Virus record (IMG/VR): IMGVR_UViG_3300003324_000049
Span: 1 to 58,303 of that record
Direction: 5' to 3' (one strand)
From: a virus
DNA length: 58,303 nucleotides
Of the stretch, positions 34,024-40,507 are shown in pieces. Both the position numbers and the translations under genes were made by a program. The first letter of the stretch is position 1; every line of letters begins with the position of its first letter. The notes under the pieces are model-generated. The model saw nothing but the letters and a program-made list of their open reading frames with translations, ran no database searches and was not told the origin of the DNA.

Positions 34024-34446
34024 TCATTTTTTACCCATAGTGTCCGTAACTGCGAATTTGTCACCACGAAGAAGATGCAGATATTGTTTACCTGCGTCTT
34101 TATGCTTCGGGCTGAGATCGCTTACCTTAACACCCTGAAAGTGCTGAGCCATTTTCAGCTCCCACTTACGAGCCTTCTCATTGTATTTTGTGCTCTTGTA
34201 GGAGAGTCGCATACCCTTTCGGATCTTACGGAAATTTCCCCACTTCGAGCCCTTGTACTGAAGCTTGGCACCGCGTTTAGCAAGCTTACTGGCTTTCTTA
34301 TCCAGACGGATTGCTTTTTTAGAAGCACGAGCAAATGTCCGAGAGGCATTACCCCTTCGAACACCCCACTTCATTCCCTTAACGCCAATATGGGCAAGGA
34401 ACTCATCGACTTTATCAGGTTCGTCGACGTTTAAATCGTCGCTCAT
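34024..34446 (-). CDS. basic head-region protein with GVKGMKWG motif
   Basis: 140 residues. The motif AHIGVKGMKWGVRR at about 18-31 is followed by a strongly basic, helical body (Lys/Arg about 25 percent). A related motif starts 36212-36730. The ATGA overlap with the large terminase shows coupling. In other phages this motif sits near the start of head-associated proteins; here a DNA-binding or minor capsid role is inferred. Confidence 0.7.
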   Translation of the reverse strand: MSDDLNVDEPDKVDEFLAHIGVKGMKWGVRRGNASRTFARASKKAIRLDKKASKLAKRGAKLQYKGSKWGNFRKIRKGMRLSYKSTKYNEKARKWELKMAQHFQGVKVSDLSPKHKDAGKQYLHLLRGDKFAVTDTMGKK

Positions 34447-36191
34447 TCAAATGCCTCCTTATTGGCTTTGTATGCTATGTAGGCATCCATCATGGCGGCC
34501 ACATTGTCAATCTTCTGATCTTGACGTTTCTTCAAAAGTTTACGGTTACCATTGGTGTCTTCCATCGTAATGGCGTTACCCATAGCAAACTGCATAAGAA
34601 GTTGATCGAAGATGAGCATACGTTGCTCACTCAGCTGCTTCAGTTCACCAAGAGGAACAGATTCAGTTCGAGCACCCTGAGGAACTTTCTCAATTCCAAA
34701 AGGTCCATTGTCTTGCTCCCACCTACTTACAAATTCTTTAGCATTGTAAGGGTCGAAACCGAAAGCTCGAACATCGAAGCCATTCTTCTCAATGAAAGCA
34801 TCGAGGTCATCGTAGACAGCCATCATGTCGAGGACTGTGCCCTCAAGAACGTGAAGGCTACCCTCTTGAATAAACTCTTCATACTTTGCTCGAGCAGCTG
34901 CCGGAAGCTTCATATGAGTGTTTTGGGAGATGTAACTTCGGGTTATGATTCCGAATGTTCCATTAGGGCGAGGAAACATGAAAGTGAAGGCACAGAAGTC
35001 ATCACCCTGTGAAAGGTCGGCTCCCAAAGCACAAGGTAGTTGCCAGAAACGTGGTACACGCTTATGAGGCTCAGTCTCTTCGTAAGTGAAGAAGTACGTA
35101 TAGCCTTCCATGGGAATTCCGAAACGCTTAGCCAGGATATCGTTCCGTGATGAAGGTGAAGCTTCAATTCGTTCGACATCTCGCTGGTAAGTTTCATAGG
35201 TGACGGTCTGTCCGATGTTGGGTTGGGCCTTGGGCCACATCGCAGGTTCAGTGACTTCCTCCAATTCATCAAGCCGGTAGTGCCAGATTGAAATGTGAGG
35301 CATATCGAATTCGCCCTTGAGAATGCCAGCTAGTTCCATTTTGATAGTGTCACCACTACCGTTACGAACGGTACCCTCAGAGCTGATCGCCACAATCAGG
35401 TAGTCGTCCAATTTGGACGCACCCTGTTCAATAGCACCTACTACGTCTTCACGAACGTCCCCAGACAGCCATTCGTCAACTGTAGAGATCTTCGGACGAA
35501 GACCCTGCAGCTTGTCCACCTTCATTGGGCGAACCTCGAGTAGAGAACCCGTTAGGAAGTTCTCGATACCCTTCTTGGTCGAAGCGAGTTTGACTCGATT
35601 CATCTTGTTTCCCGTGGTGTTCTGAAGAGACCCCTCAGTGAGGAACTTGAACAATGGACCACGAGCGCGAGTAATCGCGGTTCTAAATGGAGACATCACT
35701 TCATCAGCCTGCTTCATGGTTGGAGCAGTTGTGATTTGGTGAGATGTAGAGGTGTCCACATTCAGAAAGTAGCTTTGGATGCACTCAGCATACATGGACT
35801 TGGCAGCACCACGAGCTACGATCAGATACTGCTTGACAGTAAGCCGCTTCTTAATAGTTTTCTGGACATAACGACCACCGTAGTTGTCAGGGGAGGGTTC
35901 GTAAACACTCCGCTCTACAAAGTAGTACCAACCGAAGATCTGTTCAGCCCAAAGTTTGAAGCTATCCAGAAGGTGGAGGTCTGTCCCGTCCGTTAGAGTG
36001 AGCTCATTCTCGCAATACTTGATGAAGCCGTTGATAGCCAAATCATCATAGTAGAAACGAGGGTCGGCGATGAGTGCGTCAATCCGATTCATCTCGGCAC
36101 TGATCTCTTTACATACGGGGATTTCTCCGTTGAGAACTCTCTCACGGAATCTCCCATAATAAATTGGTGTTGCAGTGTTAGACAGAGCCAA
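34443..36191 (-). CDS. terL: terminase large subunit
   Basis: About 582 residues. Motor ATPase: Walker A variant VARGAAKSM at about 126-134 and ISTVDEW for Walker B (about 240). The RuvC-like nuclease has GADLSQGDD, FGFDPYNA and a distal Asp in KIDNVAAMMDAY. Start set at TTG 36191, because the longer ATG frame (36212) would translate an ideal AAAGGAGGG ribosome site. It packages DNA into heads. Confidence 0.9.
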   Translation of the reverse strand: MALSNTATPIYYGRFRERVLNGEIPVCKEISAEMNRIDALIADPRFYYDDLAINGFIKYCENELTLTDGTDLHLLDSFKLWAEQIFGWYYFVERSVYEPSPDNYGGRYVQKTIKKRLTVKQYLIVARGAAKSMYAECIQSYFLNVDTSTSHQITTAPTMKQADEVMSPFRTAITRARGPLFKFLTEGSLQNTTGNKMNRVKLASTKKGIENFLTGSLLEVRPMKVDKLQGLRPKISTVDEWLSGDVREDVVGAIEQGASKLDDYLIVAISSEGTVRNGSGDTIKMELAGILKGEFDMPHISIWHYRLDELEEVTEPAMWPKAQPNIGQTVTYETYQRDVERIEASPSSRNDILAKRFGIPMEGYTYFFTYEETEPHKRVPRFWQLPCALGADLSQGDDFCAFTFMFPRPNGTFGIITRSYISQNTHMKLPAAARAKYEEFIQEGSLHVLEGTVLDMMAVYDDLDAFIEKNGFDVRAFGFDPYNAKEFVSRWEQDNGPFGIEKVPQGARTESVPLGELKQLSEQRMLIFDQLLMQFAMGNAITMEDTNGNRKLLKKRQDQKIDNVAAMMDAYIAYKANKEAFE

Positions 36192-36211
36192 AGCCGACCC
36201 TCCTTTCATCA

Positions 36212-36730
36212 CTAGAGTTTTACTGTAGTTTGTGCACGAGGCGTGAACTTTACAGTTGGTCGAGCAGACCCGCCAGATGCCTTAGAGATAGCTGCTTCGA
36301 TGGCCATTTGCGCACCAACTTTAGCAGCTTCTTTACCGGCGGTCTTAGCAGCGTCTTTCAGACCTTCTTTAAGGGCGTTCTCAATCTTCTGATTGAGATA
36401 CGTCTTTGCTTGCTTCCGACTGACGTCGCCAACATCTTTGAGTAGAGCTGTAACGATCTTTTTACCGTTACTAATCTCAGGCTCAGTAAGTTTGAGGTAT
36501 TCCTTCTCAAGCTTAAGTCGATTGATTGCAGACTTCAGCTCATCGTCAGTCATCTTCTTGACATCTGGCTTCGCCGGTTTAGAGGTAGAGCCATCAGAAC
36601 CTTCAGAGTCTGATGAGGTTTGCTTTTTACGCTTACCCCACCGCATTCCTTTTACTCCAAAGTGAGCAAGCTCGTCCTCGTCCAGAATTACTCCGTGGTC
36701 ACCGAGGATGTCGCTAGCGCTTCTGCCCAT
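36212..36730 (-). CDS. head-region protein with GVKGMRWG motif, 172 aa
   Basis: The motif AHFGVKGMRWGKRKK at about 22-36 parallels that of 34024-34446. Then comes a Ser/Asp-rich linker and a helical body with repeated Lys/Ala/Glu (about 85-150). AAGGGGTGAA precedes ATG 36730; it overlaps the adaptor gene by 43 bases. Possibly a scaffold-like or DNA-associated minor head protein. Confidence 0.7.
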   Translation of the reverse strand: MGRSASDILGDHGVILDEDELAHFGVKGMRWGKRKKQTSSDSEGSDGSTSKPAKPDVKKMTDDELKSAINRLKLEKEYLKLTEPEISNGKKIVTALLKDVGDVSRKQAKTYLNQKIENALKEGLKDAAKTAGKEAAKVGAQMAIEAAISKASGGSARPTVKFTPRAQTTVKL

Positions 36731-37068
36731 TTCACCCCTTCCATATGAACATTAAGACGCCATTCCATCTGACCTGCCTGTCGCTCCATGGCTTCAGCCA
36801 AAGGACCAGTTTGTGGCGGGTCAAATATGAGTCGCACCTTCAAACCCATGTAGGTTTTGACGGCAGCGAGATATTGATCTCCAATAAACTCACTCCACTT
36901 GTTCTCACGACCAGTAATCTGATAGCCGATTTCAGGACCGACGCCCAATTGCTGGAGAACAAAGAAGGTTGAGTTAATATGAAGGATTAGTTCCTCGTCA
37001 GCATCAGTATCTTCAGGATCTAGAAAGACCTGTCGCTTTACTGTGTCGAGAATGCTGTCGTTATCCAT
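36688..37068 (-). CDS. head-tail adaptor (gp6/gp15-like)
   Basis: 126 residues, helical. The block DADEELILHINSTFFVLQQLG (split across about 18-42), then GDQYLAAVKTYMGLKVRLIFDPP, is the pattern of adaptors that bind under the portal. Unusually it is transcribed before terminase and portal. Its start overlaps the small membrane gene. Confidence 0.75.
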   Translation of the reverse strand: MDNDSILDTVKRQVFLDPEDTDADEELILHINSTFFVLQQLGVGPEIGYQITGRENKWSEFIGDQYLAAVKTYMGLKVRLIFDPPQTGPLAEAMERQAGQMEWRLNVHMEGVKWAEALATSSVTTE

Positions 37069-37225
37069 ACCCTACTCCAAAAAGTCTGAGGATCGGATCA
37101 GCTAGACGATGGATCGCGAGAATGAACATAGCTACCCAGATACCAAAAATACCAAGAATGGCACTGATGATACCTAGGAGCAGAACACCTCCCAGGAAAT
37201 GATCCTGGATGAAGCGTGTAACCAT
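37061..37225 (-). CDS. small membrane protein next to lysin, holin candidate, 54 aa
   Basis: ATG 37225, stop TAA 37061, inside ATGGATAA shared with the adaptor start. Almost entirely hydrophobic (residues 9-38: GGVLLLGIISAILGIFGIW and more), with a short amphipathic end. It lies 5 bases after the lysin stop. A short holin or antiholin is plausible; the two-segment protein at 13914 is the competing holin. Confidence 0.6.
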   Translation of the reverse strand: MVTRFIQDHFLGGVLLLGIISAILGIFGIWVAMFILAIHRLADPILRLFGVGYG

Positions 37226-37229
37226 CTAG

Positions 37230-37967
37230 TTAGCCAGCGGACGGAGGAATCGGCTTGTCGTTGACGGTGATGTCAACATCGACGACAGCCTCTTCCATAC
37301 CCTTGCGGACTGCAGCGGCAATCTGGTCAGCGTCGAGGTTCGGGTTCTTTGCAAGCTGCGCAACGAGACCAGAAAGTGCAATGACCTGCTTACGGATAAG
37401 AACGACCTCGGTCTTGAAGGAATGCGAACCGCCGTGAACGACAGTCTGCTCCATGACCTTGTTGGGTACAGCAGAAACAGGCGCATCGAGATAGCGTTCA
37501 ATGCGATCGAGAGCCTGTGAAGCGGTGAGTGCCATAAGGAAATCATCTGCTTTCGTGGTAGTGGTGGATTCGACGTTGATTGTTGAGTTTCCGACTACGG
37601 CATATGAGGCGACGTCTTCCGTCCATCCTCGATACCGAAGGGTCATTCCGTAATATGCGTAGAAAGACTCAAGAGCTTCCAAGCTATCGTGAATAACCGG
37701 CCATCCCGAGTAATCCGAAGTGGAATATACCTTGCCCTCGGGAGAACGCAGCACGACATGACCAAGAGGTTCCTGATCGATGCCATACCAGACGGGAAGC
37801 CATAGACCTGGAGGGAAGTTTCGATCCCGATGCTGGGACTTCGACATATTCCAAGCTTCAGTGGCACTTCCATACTTGATGGGGAGGCGAAATGCTTCTC
37901 GAACATACTGCAAGCACCATCCACCAACACATGGAATCATGGGAACAGGGTTAACAAGCTGTTTCAT
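37230..37967 (-). CDS. endolysin with CHAP/NlpC-like peptidase domain
   Basis: 245 residues. The N-terminal domain has GGWCLQYVREAF (catalytic Cys about 17) and GHVVLRSPEGKVYSTSDY (His about 69 and nearby polar residue), the pattern of cysteine peptidase lysins that cut peptidoglycan. The C-terminal 100 residues carry helical segments typical of a membrane- or self-associating tail. Followed at once by the small membrane protein. Confidence 0.8.
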   Translation of the reverse strand: MKQLVNPVPMIPCVGGWCLQYVREAFRLPIKYGSATEAWNMSKSQHRDRNFPPGLWLPVWYGIDQEPLGHVVLRSPEGKVYSTSDYSGWPVIHDSLEALESFYAYYGMTLRYRGWTEDVASYAVVGNSTINVESTTTTKADDFLMALTASQALDRIERYLDAPVSAVPNKVMEQTVVHGGSHSFKTEVVLIRKQVIALSGLVAQLAKNPNLDADQIAAAVRKGMEEAVVDVDITVNDKPIPPSAG

Positions 37968-37977
37968 GAAGACCTTT

Positions 37978-38415
37978 CTAACTAGCGAGTTTTAGTAGTG
38001 GTTTACTCCACAGTCGCGTGTCTCCAGGTCGACGTTCCGGAAGGGGAAGCGCTAACAGACTTTTATCACCGTAGTGAATTGCGTTGTGGGTTCGGTGTGT
38101 GACGGTTATGAGATACTCCGGGTTAAGAATATCCACGTTGCCGCGAATCAGATCCTTAGGAGCCATGGGATTCATATGATGAATGATGGGGCGTTGAAAT
38201 ATGTCGTAACCGTCGACACCCATATCGCAACTCAGATCTCGAGTTAGGACTTCATCTCGGATAAGACGCCATTCTCTTGAAGTATAGAACTTCTGATTGA
38301 GATGGCGTTCGAAACCGAAGGTGGATTCGCCGACTACACCTTTAATGCTTAGATAGTTGAATCGTTCTTCAAAAGATTCAAGCTTAGCTAGCTCAGTATA
38401 CGTTCGGATCACCAT
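37978..38415 (-). CDS. HNH endonuclease
   Basis: 145 residues from ATG 38415 (GGAGACTG before it). HNH features: HHMNPMAP (about 100), ILNPEYLITVTHRTHNAIH (split at about 118-137) with conserved His and Asn, and Cys at the start of the domain. HNH nucleases next to terminase genes commonly help DNA cleavage for packaging. Overlaps the preceding gene by 23 bases. Confidence 0.8.
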   Translation of the reverse strand: MVIRTYTELAKLESFEERFNYLSIKGVVGESTFGFERHLNQKFYTSREWRLIRDEVLTRDLSCDMGVDGYDIFQRPIIHHMNPMAPKDLIRGNVDILNPEYLITVTHRTHNAIHYGDKSLLALPLPERRPGDTRLWSKPLLKLAS

Positions 38416-38803
38416 CAGTCTCCGTCTCTTGATGTCCTCCATAGCCACGCATAGCAGCCATTGCTTCTATGTAAAGACTCTTCATCTCTTCGACGTTAGC
38501 AAGGTCCTTAACCTTTGCCTCGACAAGGAGAGTTTCCTGCTTCTGCTTCTGAAGCTCCACCTTTTCACGAGTAGAGCCTACTTTAAGGAAGTGGACGATT
38601 ACCTGTGACGAGGCAGTACCTTCACGAAACTGTCTTTCAGCCAAGTCGTAAGCCATAGCTGCCAACTGAGCTTCCCGTGCCTCGGGACTTCTTGCTCGCG
38701 GGAGTCGTTTAAGAGGTTTCTCTTCTTCAACGATCTCGGAGTCATAGACTTTGCGAGCTCTTTCAAGTGGGGGAGGCTCGATACGTTTGCGTGGGCCTGT
38801 CAA
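38393..38803 (-). CDS. terminase small subunit candidate
   Basis: 136 residues. Start TTG 38803 follows AAGGAGGTGAT, a near-perfect anti-Shine-Dalgarno match at correct spacing. Basic Pro/Arg-rich N-terminus, helices, then a coiled-coil-like Lys/Gln/Glu stretch (about 75-100) and acidic end, as in small terminase proteins that recognise the packaging site. No clear HTH, so the call rests mainly on position and shape. Confidence 0.6.
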   Translation of the reverse strand: MTGPRKRIEPPPLERARKVYDSEIVEEEKPLKRLPRARSPEAREAQLAAMAYDLAERQFREGTASSQVIVHFLKVGSTREKVELQKQKQETLLVEAKVKDLANVEEMKSLYIEAMAAMRGYGGHQETETDGDPNVY

Positions 38804-38839
38804 AGGTAATCACCTCCTTAAATATCTAGTAGTAGAGTT

Positions 38840-39079
38840 TTAGACGTACACTCGAGTGTTCATTCGAACGTAACCCTCGTAACATCCGAGTGCTACCCTC
38901 TCGAAATAAGTGCAGCCGTAGCGGTAGCAGTAGTAGCCGCCATTCATTGCCCAGTAACAGCTCGTGTATGAGGCTGCTTCGGCTTTCTGAACAACGGGTG
39001 CTACCGGAGTTCCCGATACAGCCGTTGCCCCGAAGGCAAGCAATGCAGACGAACCAAGAATTGCCAGAAGTTTCTTCAT
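38840..39079 (-). CDS. small secreted cysteine-containing protein
   Basis: 79 residues with a classic signal peptide: KK, hydrophobic ILGSSALLAFGATAV and a probable cleavage near AEA-AS (about 35). The mature part has Cys at about 41, 51, 56, 66 and many Tyr. GGGGAAGT precedes ATG. Secreted proteins of a lytic phage are unusual; inhibition of superinfection or cell-surface modification are possibilities. Confidence 0.75.
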   Translation of the reverse strand: MKKLLAILGSSALLAFGATAVSGTPVAPVVQKAEAASYTSCYWAMNGGYYCYRYGCTYFERVALGCYEGYVRMNTRVYV

Positions 39080-39091
39080 ACTTCCCCTATG

Positions 39092-39271
39092 TTATAGACC
39101 GTTGATTTGTGGAATTGTCTCCACGTATCCAGGACAGTCGAAATGTGGTTCATGACCGATAGTCAAACCACAAAACGGATCTTCCTGAACAGGTTCTGGG
39201 GTTTCTTGACTTGCTTCTTCGGCCGCGGCTGCTTTTTCAGCAATCATTGCGTGTGTTTCAAGCGTGCACAC
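39092..39271 (-). CDS. zinc-binding-like CPGY microprotein, 59 aa
   Basis: GTG 39271 preceded by GGGGGTAACACT. An Ala/Glu-rich N-terminal half is followed by FCGLTIGHEPHFDCPGY (about 33-49): Cys, two His, Cys, a possible metal site. It lies 12 bases before the secreted protein gene. Two other short proteins (51015 and 51154) carry the same Cys-His-His-CPG pattern. Confidence 0.55.
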   Translation of the reverse strand: MCTLETHAMIAEKAAAAEEASQETPEPVQEDPFCGLTIGHEPHFDCPGYVETIPQINGL

Positions 39272-39379
39272 AGTGTTACCCCCGATAGTAATGATGTTTA
39301 TGATGACAAAGTTGCTAAAACAGACAAAAGTAAAGAATACATGTTCGCAACTTTGTAGAATTCGGCAAAAGTAAAGAAT

Positions 39380-39525
39380 CTATGTAGGAACTCTATGATA
39401 GAACGTTAGATCTCGAACGTTTACAACCGCACGAAGTCACAAACGCCTCTTGAAAGGAGTGTAGGGTAGATGAAGTCCTACTTTTATTGTGAGATCTAAC
39501 GCTCTATCACAGAGTCCCTACATAG
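39380..39525. repeat. 35-base inverted repeat with 76-base spacer
   Basis: Arms 39380-39414 and 39491-39525 match at 32 of 35 positions in inverted orientation. The spacer on the plus strand includes TTGAAAGGAG and an 8-residue reading frame, ATG 39471 to TAA, that ends inside the second arm. Confidence 0.75.
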
Positions 39526-39679
39526 TATGAGGGAACTTTGGACCTAGTATGGTGACTGTATACTCATACTTCTTACCCTCAGAAGGAATGCCAGATTTGC
39601 GCGTCGGCAGGGAACGATCATGTCGTAGAAAACCATTAAGTCCGGTGAGACCTGGAATTCCATCTAAAGGTAAGGGGTT

Positions 39680-39805
39680 TACATGTATAGCTTGAAGAGG
39701 GCTTAGGTTCTCTGACGTTGCCCAACGTACTGACTAGGCGGAGAGTCGTCCCGGAATCGACACCTAGGAGATCAACTAAACCCTCATCAAGTCATACATG
39801 TATAG
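39680..39805 (-). ncRNA. structured element flanked by TACATGTATAG repeats
   Basis: A stem of about 16 bp (39691-39706 with 39776-39791, one mismatch and one G-U) encloses CTAGG/CCTAG, GTCG/CGAC and ACGTT/AACGT helices. The 11-base direct repeats TACATGTATAG lie immediately outside (39680-39690, 39795-39805). No RNA family recognised. Confidence 0.45.
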
Positions 39806-39806
39806 T

Positions 39807-39906
39807 GTTGTGGGCGTCGATTCGTCCGGATTTCTCAGCTCTCATGGGGGAAGAGCACGGCCCCAGCCACAGACATTTAAGCTACCTCGGCAGATAGCCC
39901 CACAAC
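39807..39906 (-). ncRNA. second structured element, about 100 nt
   Basis: GTTGTGGGGC pairs with GCCCACAAC to close a domain that contains GCTATC/GGTAGC and GCTCT/AGAGC hairpins. It does not fold as a tRNA. It sits directly downstream of the 39913-40089 gene on the minus strand. Confidence 0.4.
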
Positions 39907-39912
39907 TACTAA

Positions 39913-40089
39913 CTACTTATTGTCGTTCTTCTCAGAAGCACGCGAACGAGAGCGCGAAGGCTTCTCAGCTTCCTTGAGAGTTTCGATTCGAGCATCGACA
40001 ACACGCTCGATGAGGTCCTGGTTGGGAACGAGCCAATCAACCTTGGGGGTTGTGGGAACGGCTTCTTCGTTTTCGGGAGTTTCTGCCAT
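39913..40089 (-). CDS. small acidic-then-basic protein, 58 aa
   Basis: ATG 40089 with CGAAAGGTCTCTATC upstream; a longer frame reaches into the leader. Acidic N-terminus with Pro/Thr, a helix with IERVVDARIETLKEAEK, and a Ser/Arg-rich end (SRSRSRAS). Possibly a nucleic-acid-binding small regulator; no family known. Confidence 0.6.
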   Translation of the reverse strand: MAETPENEEAVPTTPKVDWLVPNQDLIERVVDARIETLKEAEKPSRSRSRASEKNDNK

Positions 40090-40161
40090 GATAGAGACCT
40101 TTCGCAGATTGATGAGGGTCAAATTGTTCCCGGAAAAGTTCCCCCGGGGCATTTTTTAGAA

Positions 40162-40212
40162 GGGCCGCGATGCAGGGAGGGGGGCCTGTTTGCGAGACCC
40201 CTCCCCCCATAC
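40162..40212 (-). terminator. GC-rich hairpin after the 40244-40495 gene
   Basis: GGGAGGGG pairs with CCCCTCCC around a 15-base loop (40177-40207). No U-run follows directly, so termination may be factor-dependent. Confidence 0.45.
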
Positions 40213-40243
40213 CGCTTATTGAATTGTATATTCAGTTATTTAT

Positions 40244-40495
40244 TCAGTTAGAGCTAGGATTTTCAACTCTGATGTAATTTCCAGTGATATTGAGCTCAAG
40301 TATCTCATCGATAGCATGATCGATAGCTTGTATCTGATCAAGTTCACTCAATTCATCACTGAATACACAGATCCTAGCTTGGTAGGCCAGCGTATGGTAG
40401 CCTGACTGCTGGTCCCAGTTGTTCCACTGATCGAACTCAGTGAAAGGATTGTATGGATTGTCAGCTGTCGATAGCATTGTTTCTTTAGCCAACAT
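40244..40495 (-). CDS. small conserved hypothetical protein, 83 aa
   Basis: ATG 40495 after AGAGAAAGGAAAG, a strong site, 12 bases after the polymerase-like gene. Acidic, soluble, with aromatic FTEFDQWNNWDQQ near residue 20 and helix-rich C-terminus. Possibly a partner or regulator of the upstream protein; no family recognised. Confidence 0.65.
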   Translation of the reverse strand: MLAKETMLSTADNPYNPFTEFDQWNNWDQQSGYHTLAYQARICVFSDELSELDQIQAIDHAIDEILELNITGNYIRVENPSSN

Positions 40496-40507
40496 CTTTC
40501 CTTTCTC

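Larger units (their letters stand above)
39272..39912. promoter_or_regulatory. 640-base non-coding control region
   Basis: Holds no convincing gene. It contains, left to right: 14-base direct repeats CAAAAGTAAAGAAT (39325 and 39366) with an ACAAAGTTGC/GCAACTTTGT inverted repeat; a 35-base inverted repeat (39380-39414 and 39491-39525); and two structured segments (39691-39791 and 39807-39906). It separates the late operon from the polymerase-like gene group and so is the likely site of late promoter control. Confidence 0.6.

Noticed and set aside
39570-39760. Possible remnant of an HNH homing nuclease (a frame with RWATSEN)
   Set aside because: The match is a single short block, preceded by stop codons in frame and lacking the catalytic His; chance similarity cannot be excluded.
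39807-39906. tRNA-like segment
   Set aside because: The acceptor-like stem is present but there is no proper T-loop or anticodon arm on either strand.
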